This document shows positions 42,638-52,071 of a stretch of DNA of 64,000 nucleotides, piece after piece. This DNA is from Planctomycetota bacterium. GTDB taxonomy: Bacteria; Planctomycetota; Planctomycetia; Gemmatales; Gemmataceae. A program made the translations under genes and the position numbers. Where the stretch lies: contig JACPPF010000149.1 of the NCBI GenBank assembly GCA_016191165.1, positions 1 through 64,000 of the forward strand, read 5' to 3'. The notes beneath the pieces were generated by a model, which saw only the letters and a list, made by a program, of their open reading frames with translations, was not told the origin of the DNA and did no database searches. How positions within the stretch are numbered: the first letter of the stretch is position 1; each line of letters begins with the position of its first letter.

Positions 42638-43636
42638 TCAGCGCTCGTTTTTGAATGGGTCCTCGAATCCGGGAAGCCCGGGAAGGATTCCGGGAGGAAA
42701 TTCAAAACCCTGCAGTTGAGGCAGCAAAAGCGAGGTGCGCGCCGTCGGCATGATTTGCCGCAGCGCTGGTTGATGCTGGGCGGGCACGTCGCTGACCTTG
42801 GTGTATTTCTTCGTGTCCTTGCCTTCCACGACGACGATTTCACTTGGCCTGGCCTGACCGTTTTCGATCTTGCCCTTGACGGTGATCTTCAGACCCTCCT
42901 TGGAGTATTCGCCGGAGAACTGCTCGCCTTTCCGATCGCGCACGGTTTTGACGCCGTCCACGGTCATTTCGATATGAAGGTTCTGGACGTTTCCCGGTTG
43001 CGCCGGAGCGATGGGCAGGCGTGGATTGAATGGAACGCGCGGGAAGATGAATGGCCGAAAGCCGGGTCGAATCTGTCGGACGCCCGGTTGCACGAACTGG
43101 GCGGTCGCAGGCATCTTGGCGCCCTTGATGGTTTCTTCCTTGCCATTGCGCACCACGACAAGTTCCACACCTTGCTCGGGCGTTTGATCCTTGACGAGTT
43201 TACCGAAGTCGGTTGGGTCACTCGGCACGGGCTTGCCGTTGATTTTCACGAGGACATCGTCCTTCTTCAGTCCGACCGTTTCACCTGCCGACTTGAGATC
43301 GACCGCGGCAATCACCAGGCCTTCCTTTTCGGGCAGACCGAGTTTCTCTTGCAGCTCGGCCGAGACCTTGGTGAGACGAACGCCGCCCCAGCGCAGGCCA
43401 GCGGGGCCTGCCGGGGCGCGGCGGCCGCCCTGCAATTCGGCCAGGGCCGCCTGTTGCTGTTGAACCATTTGCAGGACGCGCGCCAGCTCCAGCAGCTCGC
43501 GCTGCAAACCTTGAATGTTCGGGTTGGGCAACGCACCGGGGCGTGCCGGGATGATGATCTGCGCCGAGGCCGGCATGGCCAGGGCAAGCGATGCCAAAAC
43601 CGCGGCTGCCACCCAAAACGACTTGCTGGATAACAT
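42638..43636 (-). CDS. Secreted PDZ-domain protein
   Basis: A 332-residue exported protein. Signal peptide MLSSKSFWVAAAVLASLALAMPASA; a coiled, Gln-rich segment at about 43-70 (LQRELLELARVLQMVQQQQ); a PDZ domain at about 80-175 (KLGLPEKEGLVIAAV, GLKKDDVLVKINGKPV); then a beta-rich C-terminus. No protease triad. Probably a periplasmic adaptor or substrate-binding protein. Convergent with the PDZ/M6 protease gene, which may be coincidental. Confidence 0.85.
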   Translation of the reverse strand: MLSSKSFWVAAAVLASLALAMPASAQIIIPARPGALPNPNIQGLQRELLELARVLQMVQQQQAALAELQGGRRAPAGPAGLRWGGVRLTKVSAELQEKLGLPEKEGLVIAAVDLKSAGETVGLKKDDVLVKINGKPVPSDPTDFGKLVKDQTPEQGVELVVVRNGKEETIKGAKMPATAQFVQPGVRQIRPGFRPFIFPRVPFNPRLPIAPAQPGNVQNLHIEMTVDGVKTVRDRKGEQFSGEYSKEGLKITVKGKIENGQARPSEIVVVEGKDTKKYTKVSDVPAQHQPALRQIMPTARTSLLLPQLQGFEFPPGILPGLPGFEDPFKNER

Positions 43637-43792
43637 GACGGGACTCCTGCATTCGAAACCTGACGCATCTACGAAGCGTCGCTAACCGGTAGTTGTCTAT
43701 GGAATAAGTCGATTGACCTGTTAATATCTAACCAGAATCCGCCTGCCAAGGAAAGAGAAAAGCTGACCCCGCCCCAAAAAAAGGAAACCCCC

Positions 43793-44698
43793 ATGAAAAC
43801 AAGACATCGGCGCGAATTCCTGCTCGGCTCCCTTGCCGCCGCCGGCGCCGCGGGCCTGGCCGCCATGCCAGCGCCGGCCATCGAGCCGATTCGTCGGCAA
43901 GGCCGCCCGCTGTTGCGTCTGGGTTTGGCAGCGTACAGTTTTCGGCAACTGTTGAACCTGAGCCGCACGCCGCCGACGATGACGCTCGATGGCTTCATCG
44001 ATCTGGCGGCGACGATGCCGTTCGATGCCGTCGAATTGACGGAATACTATTTCCCGCAAACGACGCCGGCGTACCTGGCAGGCCTCAAGGGGCGTTGCAC
44101 GCGGCTGGGCCTTGACGTTAGCGGCACGGCGATCCGCAGCGACTTTTGCGTCAACAACGCCGGCCGGCTCAAGATGGAAATTGATCACTGCAAGCGCTGG
44201 GTCGAACATACCAGCCGGCTGGGCGGCAAGACAATCCGCATCTTCGGCGGCACGGTCGCCAAGAACGACAAGGAAGACCGCGCCCGCCGCCAGTGCATTG
44301 ACGCCATTCAGGAATGCTGCGCCTATGCCGGGCAGTTTGGCATCTTCCTCGCCCTGGAAAACCACGGCGGCATCACCGGCACGGCCGAGCAAATGCTCGC
44401 CCTCGTGCGCGCCATCAAAAGCGATTGGTTCGGCGTCAACCTCGACACCGGCAACTTCCACAGCAAAGACCCCTATGCCGATCTCGCGCGCCTGGCGCCC
44501 TACGCGGTCGTCACGCAGGTCAAAACTGAGATTCGCCGCGCGGGCCGCAAGGCCGAAGAAGCAGACCTGAAACGCCTCGTGCAAATGCTGCGCACCGCCA
44601 ACTACCGCGGCTACCTCGTGCTGGAATACGAGGCCGCCGAGGACGCGAAAACCGCGGTGCCTCGCCACGCGCGGATCCTGCGGGAAATGTGCGGATAA
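43793..44698 (+). CDS. Sugar phosphate isomerase/epimerase-like TIM barrel, Tat-exported
   Basis: A 301-residue protein of the xylose-isomerase-like TIM barrel group. The N-terminus HRREFLLGSLAAAGAAG is a twin-arginine signal. Metal-site candidates are Glu in DAVELTEYY, Glu/His in LALENHGG, Asp/His in NLDTGNFH and Glu in YLVLEYE. Substrate unknown; export as a folded metalloprotein fits the Tat signal. A GGA lies upstream of the ATG at 43793. Confidence 0.87.
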   Translation: MKTRHRREFLLGSLAAAGAAGLAAMPAPAIEPIRRQGRPLLRLGLAAYSFRQLLNLSRTPPTMTLDGFIDLAATMPFDAVELTEYYFPQTTPAYLAGLKGRCTRLGLDVSGTAIRSDFCVNNAGRLKMEIDHCKRWVEHTSRLGGKTIRIFGGTVAKNDKEDRARRQCIDAIQECCAYAGQFGIFLALENHGGITGTAEQMLALVRAIKSDWFGVNLDTGNFHSKDPYADLARLAPYAVVTQVKTEIRRAGRKAEEADLKRLVQMLRTANYRGYLVLEYEAAEDAKTAVPRHARILREMCG

Positions 44699-44706
44699 CT
44701 CATTAC

Positions 44707-44780
44707 TCCACGCCCGCGGCCGAAAGGCCCCGGGATTTACGGGCCCCCCATCCCGCAGCCTTTCGGCTGCGGGCGTGGGG
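44707..44780. repeat. Palindromic repeat with CGCCCGCGGCCGAAAGG arms
   Basis: Left arm about 44707-44732 (CCACGCCCGCGGCCGAAAGG) and right arm about 44754-44780 (CCTTTCGGCTGCGGGCGTGG) are imperfect inverted copies, separated by a GGGATTTACGGG segment. No other copy noticed in the window. Confidence 0.75.
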
Positions 44781-44867
44781 AACTGATAATGATTGACTTG
44801 TGCCCCGTTTCCTGGTAATTCTCAGAATATATCCTGCCTGAGTTTTTCTTTTCCGGACGGCAACGGC

Positions 44868-47800
44868 ATGACTCTCCCTCGAATCATTTTGGTTGTGTTG
44901 TTGTTACTGCCCGCCGTCGCGAAGGGCCAAACGGTCGATTATCTGCGCGACATCAAGCCGATCCTTGCGAGCAGTTGTTATACCTGCCACGGCGCGATCA
45001 AGCAAAAGGGCGGCCTGCGGCTCGACACCGTGGCCCTGATGCGCGAAGGCGGCGATCATGGCTCGGTCCTCAAGGACGGTTTGATTCTCAAGCACATCCG
45101 CGGCGACAAAGGTTTCCGCCACATGCCGCCAAAAGGGGATGGCGAACCGCTCAAGCCCGCCCAGCTGACGTTAATCAAGCGCTGGATCGACGAGGGCGCC
45201 CCGCATCCTCAGGGCGAAAAGCCCGAAGCCGATCCGCGCGACCACTGGGCGTTTCGTCCGCCCGTTCGGCCAGGTGTCCCCAAAGTCAAGCGTGGCCCCC
45301 TCACCCCCAACCCCTCTCCCGGGGGCAGAGGGGAGAATCCCATCGATGCCTTCATCGCCGCCGAGCACGAAAAACGCGGCCTGACGCCGCAGGGGCCGGC
45401 CGAGCACGGGATCTGGTTGCGGCGCGTCTATCTCGACTTGATTGGGCTGCCGCCGACGCGGGAGGAACAGGCTGCCTTTCTCAAGGAGTGCGCGAACGCT
45501 AAGCCGCAAGCGGCTTATGAGCATGTCGTCGATCGCCTGCTCGCGAGCCCGCAGTACGGCGAGCGCTGGGGCCGACACTGGATGGACGTCTGGCGTTACA
45601 GTGATTGGTGGGGCCTTGGCGCCGAACTTCGCAATAGCCAGCGCCACATCTGGCACTGGCGCGACTGGATCGTCGAATCGCTCAACAAGGACAAGGGTTA
45701 CGATCAGATGCTCCGCGAAATGATCGCGGCTGACGAGCTTTATCCCACCGACGACAGCGCTCTGCGCGGCACCGGCTTCCTGGCGCGCCATTACTTTCTG
45801 TTCAACCGCACCACCTGGCTGGATGAAACCATCGAGCACACGTCCAAGGCCTTCATGGGTTTGACGCTCAACTGCTGCAAATGCCACGATCACAAGTACG
45901 ACGCCTTCTCGCAGGTCGATTACTATCGCTTCCGCGCCCTGTTCGAGCCGTACCAGATTCGCACCGACCTCGTGCCGGGCGAGAGCAACGTCATGAAGAA
46001 CGGCGTCCCGCGCGTGTATGACGCCAACTTAAGCGCGCCGACTTTTCTGCACATCCGTGGCAACGAGGCACAGCCGGACAAGAACCGCAAGATTACGCCG
46101 GGGCTGCCAAGTTTGCTGATACCATCGGGCCTGAGCATTTCGCCGATCAGGTTGCCGCCGGAGGCGCACCAGCCAGGCTTGCGCGCGTTTATTTTGGGCG
46201 ATTTGATTCGTCAGGCCGAACAGCAACGAGCCGAGGGCGAAAAAGAGTTAGCCCAGGCGAAGGCCCGTTTAGCGCTCGCGCCAAAATTCAAGACAACTCC
46301 CGCGCCCCAGCCCAAACCAAAAGAACTTGTCCGCGACAACTTCGCCAACGTCGAGGCAAGCCGCTGGAAAATCAAGGCGGGCGATTGGAAAATCAAGAAC
46401 GGCCAGCTCGTGCAAGAAAAAGCCGGCAACGTCCGCGGGGCGTTGCGCCTGATCCAGAACCCGCCCACCGACTTCGAAGCTCGCGTCAAATTCGCCACGC
46501 TCGGCGGCGATACCTATCGCTCGGTCGGCATCAGTTTCGATGTGGACAAGGACCACGAGGCCCTCGTCTATCTGACGCCGCACCCGCCCGCGCGCGTGCA
46601 GGTTTCTTTCAAGCGGAACGGCAAACACGTATACCCGGCGGATGGCGGGCAGGCTCACGCCGTGCCGCTCAACACGACCCACGAGGTCGTCCTCCGCGTC
46701 CGCGGAACGCTGCTCAACGTCAGCGTCAACGGCAAGCCGCCGCTCGTTTATCGCCTGCCGATCGCGCGCCATCTGGGCGGGTTGGAGTTGATCACTTTTG
46801 ATGCGGCGGCGCGATTCGAGGAGTTCGTACTTTCGACCCTGCCCGCCGACGTTCCGCTCGTCGAAGGCGTTGCAAAAACGGGCGGACCGTTGAGCGCGGC
46901 ACAGGCACGGGCCGCGGTGACGATTGCCGAAAGGAAGATCGCGCACGCCGAAGCCCTGCTCGCCGCACTGAAAGCGCGCGCCGCCGCGATTCGTGCCATG
47001 CCGGTCATGAAAAAACAACTCGCTGGCGCCGCCGCCCGCGCGGAAAAGCAGCAAATGCTTGCGCAGGCGGAATGGAATTTGGCCCGGATCGAAGCAGGTC
47101 AGCCGGTCGGCAAAATGACGCTGGCGCAAGCGAAAGCCGCCGTCAGCGCGGCGCGCAAGGCGCTCGCCAACCCGGGCGAGACCTTTACGCCCTTGATCGG
47201 TTCGGTGAAGACACGCGAGAACAACCTGGAATCGGATGCCAATCGCCTGAAGCCGTTCCCAACCGAAAGCACCGGCCGACGGGCCGCGTTTGCCAAATGG
47301 CTGACGGATCGCAAGAACCCGCTGGCTGCCCGGGTCGCCGTCAACCACATCTGGGCCCGCCATTTCGGTACGCCGCTTGTCGCCACCGTTTTCGACTTTG
47401 GCCGAAAGGGGGCCGCCCCGACGCATCCGGATTTGCTCGACTGGTTGGCCGTGGAGCTGATGGAGCCGACCAGCCCCGAGCGTGAGCAAGGGGGTAAGCC
47501 AAGCGCAAACTCCACGCAGGCGCGTGGGGCTGGTGGTTGGTCGATGAAACGCATCCATCGCCTGATCGTCCTGTCGAGCGTCTACCGCATGACATCATCC
47601 ACGCTCAATGCCGCGGACGCCAATCGTAAGCTCGATCCCGAAAACAAATTCTACTGGCGCATGAACGCTCAGCGCATGCAATCGCAGGTCGTACGCGACA
47701 GCCTGCTGCACCTGGCCGGGGAACTCGACATGAATCTCGGCGGACCGGCCATCGAAATGGGGCAACAAGACGCCTCGAGACGCCGCAGCCTCTACTTCTT

Positions 47801-48170
47801 CCACTCGGCCATTCAGCGTAACAAGTTCCTGGAGACCTTTGATGAGGCCGACCCGCTGGATTGCTACCGCCGTCAGGAAAGCATCATTCCGCAGCAGGCG
47901 CTGGCGCTGTCCAACAGCAAGCTCGCGGCGACGATGGCGATAAAAATCGCGACCACTCTGGAGAAGACCGTTGCCGCAAAAGACTATTCGCGCGAGGCGT
48001 TTGCCTGGATTCTTGGCTACGCGCCAACGGCCGGCGAGGTCGATGCGTGCGACCAGGCCCTGCGGCGTTGGATCGATCTAAACAAGGCGCGCCCGGACGC
48101 TCAGCACCGGGCACGAGCACGGCTGATTCAGGCTCTCTTGAACCACAATGATTTCATCACGATTCGCTAG
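44868..48170 (+). CDS. Secreted planctomycete cytochrome protein (PSCyt1-DUF1549-DUF1553), second copy
   Basis: A 1100-residue homologue of the protein at 195-3425. Signal peptide MTLPRIILVVLLLLPAVAKG; heme motif CYTCH at 37-41; DUF1549 (about 155-370) with LNCCKCHDHKYDAFSQ; a beta-sandwich (about 485-665, VRDNFANVEASRWK) instead of LamG; a helical Ala-rich segment; and DUF1553 (about 800-1080). Three short in-frame repeat insertions are visible: LTPNPSPGGRGE before DUF1549, ANAKPQAAYE within it, and a 66-bp palindrome in DUF1553. It lacks a clear ribosome binding site at 44868. Confidence 0.92.
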   Translation: MTLPRIILVVLLLLPAVAKGQTVDYLRDIKPILASSCYTCHGAIKQKGGLRLDTVALMREGGDHGSVLKDGLILKHIRGDKGFRHMPPKGDGEPLKPAQLTLIKRWIDEGAPHPQGEKPEADPRDHWAFRPPVRPGVPKVKRGPLTPNPSPGGRGENPIDAFIAAEHEKRGLTPQGPAEHGIWLRRVYLDLIGLPPTREEQAAFLKECANAKPQAAYEHVVDRLLASPQYGERWGRHWMDVWRYSDWWGLGAELRNSQRHIWHWRDWIVESLNKDKGYDQMLREMIAADELYPTDDSALRGTGFLARHYFLFNRTTWLDETIEHTSKAFMGLTLNCCKCHDHKYDAFSQVDYYRFRALFEPYQIRTDLVPGESNVMKNGVPRVYDANLSAPTFLHIRGNEAQPDKNRKITPGLPSLLIPSGLSISPIRLPPEAHQPGLRAFILGDLIRQAEQQRAEGEKELAQAKARLALAPKFKTTPAPQPKPKELVRDNFANVEASRWKIKAGDWKIKNGQLVQEKAGNVRGALRLIQNPPTDFEARVKFATLGGDTYRSVGISFDVDKDHEALVYLTPHPPARVQVSFKRNGKHVYPADGGQAHAVPLNTTHEVVLRVRGTLLNVSVNGKPPLVYRLPIARHLGGLELITFDAAARFEEFVLSTLPADVPLVEGVAKTGGPLSAAQARAAVTIAERKIAHAEALLAALKARAAAIRAMPVMKKQLAGAAARAEKQQMLAQAEWNLARIEAGQPVGKMTLAQAKAAVSAARKALANPGETFTPLIGSVKTRENNLESDANRLKPFPTESTGRRAAFAKWLTDRKNPLAARVAVNHIWARHFGTPLVATVFDFGRKGAAPTHPDLLDWLAVELMEPTSPEREQGGKPSANSTQARGAGGWSMKRIHRLIVLSSVYRMTSSTLNAADANRKLDPENKFYWRMNAQRMQSQVVRDSLLHLAGELDMNLGGPAIEMGQQDASRRRSLYFFHSAIQRNKFLETFDEADPLDCYRRQESIIPQQALALSNSKLAATMAIKIATTLEKTVAAKDYSREAFAWILGYAPTAGEVDACDQALRRWIDLNKARPDAQHRARARLIQALLNHNDFITIR
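45299..45336. repeat. In-frame CCTCACCCCCAACCCCTCTC repeat
   Basis: A C-rich hairpin (CCCCTCTCCCGGGGGCAGAGGGG core) encoding LTPNPSPGGRGE in the linker before DUF1549. A longer relative is at 50190-50272 in the DUF1501 gene. Confidence 0.85.
47469..47534. repeat. 66-bp palindrome inserted in frame in DUF1553
   Basis: Bounded by ACCAGCCCCGAGCG (47469) and CGCGTGGGGCTGGT (to 47534). It adds 22 codons between LLDWLAVELME and WSMKRIHRLIVLSS, the same domain position as the double hairpin insertion at 957-1002 in the other DUF1553 gene. Confidence 0.85.
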
Positions 48171-48218
48171 GCGGGTGTCGTTTTTGGCCCAACCGGGACC
48201 CACCGGGCGCTGAACAGG

Positions 48219-49202
48219 TCACTTCCCCTTGGTCAGTCCCGTGCGAACGGCGTCCAACACGCGCTGCTTGGCCTCGGCGAGCGTCGTCTGCAAGGTAGCG
48301 CCGGACGCGAGCTTGTGCCCGCCGCCGCCGAACTGGGCCGCAATTGCTGCCACATCGACGCCTTTTGACCGAAAGCTGACCTTGATGCCGCCCGCCGGTT
48401 GTTCCAGGAACAACAGGCCGACCTCGACGCCCGCGATGCTGCGCGTGTAGCCGACGGCGTCCTCGGTGTCTTGCGGGATGGCGCCCGTCCTGGCGTAATC
48501 GTCCTTGCACACTTCCGAGTACGCCACCTTGCCGTTCTCGACGACCTGCATTCGCTGCAAGACCAGGCCCAGCAAGTTGACGCGCGGAGCGGTGTTTTGC
48601 TCGTAGATCGCGTCGTAAAGGTAGGTGGGGTCGGCGCCGGCCTGCGTCAATTTCTCCGCCAAGGCAAAAGTCGCCGGCGTGGTGTTCTTGTGCCGAAACC
48701 AGCCGGTGTCGGTGGCGACGGCAGCGAACAAACAAGACGCCGCCTTGCGTGAGAGTTGCTGCCCGAGCGCCCGCGCCGCGTCGTAGACAAGCCGGCCGGT
48801 GGCCTCCGCGGAGGTATCCGCGAGGAGGAGCCCGCCCAGCCCGTCCTGCGTGACATGATGATCGATTACGACTTTCTTCGCAGCCGACGTTTTCATCCAG
48901 TCGCCGAAATCGCCCAGCTGATTCCAGGTCCCCGTATCGAGCACGACGATCACCTCGACGTCCTTGTGCGCATCCCCCGGCGGCGCGAATCGTTCAATGC
49001 GCCGCTCCGGATCGAGAAACGTGTAGCGCGGCGGCCAGGCGCTGGCGATCACCGTCTGCACTTTCCGTCCCATCCCTTCGAGCACATCAGCCAGCGCAAG
49101 CTGAGAGCCGAGGCCATCGGGATCGGGGCGGACATGCGTCGTGATGAGGAAACGCTGATGCTTGCGAACGAGGTCGACGAAGGGAGACCAATCGATTGGC
49201 AT
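48219..49202 (-). CDS. nrnA: DHH-family phosphoesterase, NrnA-like oligoribonuclease/pAp phosphatase
   Basis: A 327-residue cytoplasmic enzyme expected to hydrolyse short oligoribonucleotides and 3'-phosphoadenosine 5'-phosphate using Mn. DHH domain: TTHVRPDPDGLGSQLA, VVLDTG and VIDHHVT; DHHA1 domain: FGGGGHKLASGAT near the C-terminus. The start at 49202 (MPIDWSPFVDLV) is preferred; an ATG 21 bp upstream lies in the repeat 49210-49289. All metal-binding residues appear intact. Confidence 0.9.
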   Translation of the reverse strand: MPIDWSPFVDLVRKHQRFLITTHVRPDPDGLGSQLALADVLEGMGRKVQTVIASAWPPRYTFLDPERRIERFAPPGDAHKDVEVIVVLDTGTWNQLGDFGDWMKTSAAKKVVIDHHVTQDGLGGLLLADTSAEATGRLVYDAARALGQQLSRKAASCLFAAVATDTGWFRHKNTTPATFALAEKLTQAGADPTYLYDAIYEQNTAPRVNLLGLVLQRMQVVENGKVAYSEVCKDDYARTGAIPQDTEDAVGYTRSIAGVEVGLLFLEQPAGGIKVSFRSKGVDVAAIAAQFGGGGHKLASGATLQTTLAEAKQRVLDAVRTGLTKGK

Positions 49203-49209
49203 GTTGAAT

Positions 49210-49289
49210 CCAAGCCCCACCATGAGCGCAGCGAATGGTGGGGATCACCGCGGGCCCCCGCGAATCGCTGCGCTCATCGCGGGGCTTGG
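49210..49289. repeat. 80-bp palindromic repeat CCAAGCCCC family
   Basis: Left arm CCAAGCCCCACCATGAGCGC from 49210 and right arm ending GCGGGGCTTGG at 49289 are imperfect inverted copies. A half copy lies at 152-186. This copy abuts the nrnA start and has replaced the 3' end of the hicB-like gene. Confidence 0.85.
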
Positions 49290-49493
49290 ACGTTTGGTAT
49301 TGTACGACATCCAGTCGGGGATTTCCCGGTGCTGCTGCCGGTAGGCCGCGACCATCTCTTGAAGGGCATCCTGAAGTAGTTGTCGGCAATCATCCAGGCT
49401 TTTCCCCTCGGTGATGCCTTCGGGCCATTCGCCTAGTTGACCCATGTAACCGGAGGGGATTCTTGCGTAATTGGCAGTCTACGTGTTCAGCAT
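49245..49493 (-). pseudogene. Broken HicB-family antitoxin gene
   Basis: Reading from an ATG at 49493 preceded by AAGGAG gives MLNT, then an in-frame TAG at 49481-49479, then TANYARIPSGYMGQLGEW and GITEGKSLDDCRQLLQDAL, matching HicB/UPF0150 antitoxins. Translation could restart at the internal ATG 49445 and yield 66 residues lacking the first beta strand. The end (RPSPAMSAAIRGGPR) comes from the palindromic repeat. No hicA toxin is adjacent. I regard it as a decaying gene. Confidence 0.65.
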
Positions 49494-49534
49494 TGGTTCG
49501 CTCCTTGTTTCCAAAGTAGCAAATTTAATCTGCA

Positions 49535-50974
49535 TCACGCAAACACCCCCGCGATCACCCGCCCCGCCGGCAGCACCGGGTACGGCCGGCGCAGGCGATC
49601 GTAGATCGTCGTCTCCGGGTCGATGCCGAGGGCGTGGTAGATGGTGGCCGCGACATCGCCTGGGCCCCACGGCGCGGTGACCGGATTGGCGGCATGACGG
49701 TCGGTGGCGCCGATGACTTGCCCGCCGCGCACGCCGCCGCCCGCGAAGAACAGCGAACCCGCGGCGCCCCAGTGATCGCGACCGCCTTCGCGGTTGATCC
49801 GTGGCGTACGGCCGAACTCCGTCAAGTACACGACGAGCGTGCGCTCCAACATGCCGCGCTGATAGAGATCGTCGAGCAGCCCGGCAAACGCGCGATCAGT
49901 GCCCGCGAGATGGTACGGATACTTGACGAAGTCGCAAATCTTCGGATGATTCTGCACCGGTGCGTTGTGGTTGTCCCACAGGTTGCCGTACTCCGGATCG
50001 TAACCGTAATCGACCATGACGAAACGCGCCCCCGCCTCGACGAGCCGGCGCGCGAGCAGGCAGCGCTGGCCGATCTTGGTTCGGCCATAGGCGTCGCGCA
50101 CGCCTGCGGTCTCGCGGCGCAGATCAAACGCGCGGCGAACGCCAGGGTTGGTCAGCATCTCGAACGCGGTGCGGTATTGCCTGGCCAACTCATCCTCCCC
50201 CCTTCCCCCAGGAGGGGCGCCCGCGCCTTTCTCCCCTCTCCCCCCGGGAGAGGGGCCGGGGGTGAGGGTGCGCAACCCGGCATCGATCCGTTCGCGCAGC
50301 GTTTGCCGATTCGACAGGCGATTGGCATTCATGCCGACCGGAAGTTGCAACGCCTGCTGGTTGAACTCGTCCTCAGAAGCCTCGGCCACGCGGGCGGTGA
50401 AGTCGTCGTTGCGAGGCCGACCGCCGGAGCAGAACGGATCGAACTGCCGACCGAGCCAGCCGCCGGTGAAGAGAGCGTAGGGCGGCGGTCCGGGGCGCGT
50501 CGTGCCGGGAACCGCGATGTAGCCTGGGAACCCGGCGCGCGGCCCATGCAGGTGCGACACGATCGAGCCGACGTTCGGCTCCGTCATCAGCTGGGCCATC
50601 GTCACCTTGCGGCCCGACAGCATGTACACCTGGCTTAAAAGGTGGTCGTTGGAGTCATGCGAAAAACTTCGTAGTAAGCAAAAGTGCTGAGTCAACGCCG
50701 CCATGCGGGGCATCACCTCGCCGAAGCGGACGCCCGGCAAGGCCGTCTGCACCGTGCCGTTGGTGCCACGGATTTCCTCGGGAGCGCCGGGCTTGGGGTC
50801 GAACGAGTCGATGTGGGTCACACCCCCCATCATGTTGAGGAGTATGACCGCATCGGCCGACGTGCGCTGCGGTTGGTTGCCGCGCACGCCCTCGGGCAGC
50901 AGCGACGCGGCCAGACTGAGCGAGCCGATTTTTAGGAGGTCGCGGCGGTGAAATAAGCCGTTCCATGTTTTCAT
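49535..50974 (-). CDS. DUF1501 protein (sulfatase/alkaline-phosphatase-like fold), Tat-exported
   Basis: A 479-residue protein. The ATG at 50974 has AAGGGGA upstream; the N-terminus HRRDLLKIGSLSLAAS is twin-arginine-like. Family features are LLNMMGGVTHIDSFDPKP, LVEAGARFVMVDYG, LVVYLTEFGRTPRIN and GRDHWG. DUF1501 genes normally pair with DUF1549/DUF1553 genes in planctomycetes; here the partner (44868-48170) is on the opposite strand with nrnA and a broken hicB between. A C-rich repeat inserts LTPGPSPGGRGE and a related motif in frame near residue 240. Confidence 0.92.
   Translation of the reverse strand: MKTWNGLFHRRDLLKIGSLSLAASLLPEGVRGNQPQRTSADAVILLNMMGGVTHIDSFDPKPGAPEEIRGTNGTVQTALPGVRFGEVMPRMAALTQHFCLLRSFSHDSNDHLLSQVYMLSGRKVTMAQLMTEPNVGSIVSHLHGPRAGFPGYIAVPGTTRPGPPPYALFTGGWLGRQFDPFCSGGRPRNDDFTARVAEASEDEFNQQALQLPVGMNANRLSNRQTLRERIDAGLRTLTPGPSPGGRGEKGAGAPPGGRGEDELARQYRTAFEMLTNPGVRRAFDLRRETAGVRDAYGRTKIGQRCLLARRLVEAGARFVMVDYGYDPEYGNLWDNHNAPVQNHPKICDFVKYPYHLAGTDRAFAGLLDDLYQRGMLERTLVVYLTEFGRTPRINREGGRDHWGAAGSLFFAGGGVRGGQVIGATDRHAANPVTAPWGPGDVAATIYHALGIDPETTIYDRLRRPYPVLPAGRVIAGVFA
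50190..50272. repeat. C-rich hairpin repeat inserted in frame in DUF1501
   Basis: Two overlapping hairpins (CTTCCCCCAGGAGGGG and CCCCTCTCCCCCCGGGAGAGGGG) encode the low-complexity PSPGGRGEKGAGAPPGGRGE segment. Same family as 45299-45336. Confidence 0.85.
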
Positions 50975-51008
50975 TGAATCCCCTTCAATATCCACCGCGC
51001 ATCGGCTT

Positions 51009-51677
51009 TTACCCGCGCGGCTTGTCACGAACCTGTTCGAGGGTTTCGATGCGGGCGGAAACCACGGCCATCCCATTGACCTGGCCGCCAGGGAACTGAA
51101 TCCCATTCAAAAAAGTTAAACGCAACTCGCGAGTCGAAACGAAATCGCGCAATACCAGTTTCTCCGGAATTCCGCTACGGGCGATTACGCCTTTCTTTGG
51201 CGCGTTCTGAAAAAGCACGCCAAAAGTTTGCGACCCAACTGTGTGGTCGATCTTCCATCCCTTGGGGAGGTGTAGATCCGGCGCCACAACTCCGAAATGC
51301 TCGGCATGGTCGAAGTCCGCGACTGTCACGAAAGTCCTCCCCGCGCCAAGAAAAGTCTGCTTTCCAAGATTTATTGTTAGAAAATTGTGCGGCGAATCCA
51401 GAAGATGCCGAGGTCTGGCCGGGTTCCGAGACCTGCAATCGAGATCAAATGTAAATGCCCCGTGCAAAATTTCACCGACCTTGAATGGAATGACACCGCC
51501 ATTCGCCTGAATTCGAGCGGTGAATCGATAGGTCCGCGTGCGAAGTTTTTCGTTGGGGGGTTGCCGGTCAGGGATTGCCAATGCGTGCTCTATAGGGCCT
51601 GAGAACAAGAAACATGCAAGGATTCCCAAGCCGAATCGCACGGGCAACCGAATGATGGGGCTGGCGTGGGTTTTCAT
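51009..51677 (-). CDS. Hypothetical secreted beta-rich protein
   Basis: A 222-residue protein with a signal-like hydrophobic segment (RFGLGILACFLFSGPIEHALA). The rest is predicted beta rich, opening with TRTYRFTARIQANGG. This style resembles extracellular PEP-CTERM-type proteins, but no C-terminal anchor is present. It is 34 bp upstream of the DUF1501 gene on the same strand and may share its transcript. Function unknown. Confidence 0.7.
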   Translation of the reverse strand: MKTHASPIIRLPVRFGLGILACFLFSGPIEHALAIPDRQPPNEKLRTRTYRFTARIQANGGVIPFKVGEILHGAFTFDLDCRSRNPARPRHLLDSPHNFLTINLGKQTFLGAGRTFVTVADFDHAEHFGVVAPDLHLPKGWKIDHTVGSQTFGVLFQNAPKKGVIARSGIPEKLVLRDFVSTRELRLTFLNGIQFPGGQVNGMAVVSARIETLEQVRDKPRG

Positions 51678-51732
51678 CGCAAATCCTCGTGAGGAGGGAC
51701 GTACCGCCCAAAGCATCATCATACTACCATAT

Positions 51733-52065
51733 TCACCGCGTTTCAGCCTGTAACGCCGCCTCTTTCAACGCCCTGTTGATCTTTACCATCGTCGGCACGT
51801 TCGGCGAGCTCGTGGCATGCTCAATGCGGTTGAGGGTCTCGACACGAACGCCCGCGCGACGGGCCAATTCCTTTTGCGAGAGGCCCAGCTTGCGGCGAGT
51901 ACGCAGTATGTCGCGCGCTTGCAGCACGGCCAACGCTTCCAGGGCAGGATAGTTTCCCTTGGCGTCCCGCGCGGGCATTTCCGGTTCCCACAGTTCTATC
52001 ACCATGCGCTTGCCCTTGACCGTCACTCGCTTGAGCGTGCTATTGGCGTGAATCTCCGTTTTCAT
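51733..52065 (-). CDS. XRE-family helix-turn-helix protein (second)
   Basis: A 110-residue DNA-binding protein. A helix-turn-helix at about 50-105 (TRRKLGLSQKELARRAGV, VETLNRIEHATSSPNVPTM) follows a 45-residue beta-rich N-terminus (VKGKRMVIELWEPEMPARD). It starts 6 bp after the first XRE gene, making a three-gene unit with the BrnT-like gene. It may act as a second antitoxin or autoregulator. Confidence 0.85.
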   Translation of the reverse strand: MKTEIHANSTLKRVTVKGKRMVIELWEPEMPARDAKGNYPALEALAVLQARDILRTRRKLGLSQKELARRAGVRVETLNRIEHATSSPNVPTMVKINRALKEAALQAETR

Positions 52066-52071
52066 ATTAGG

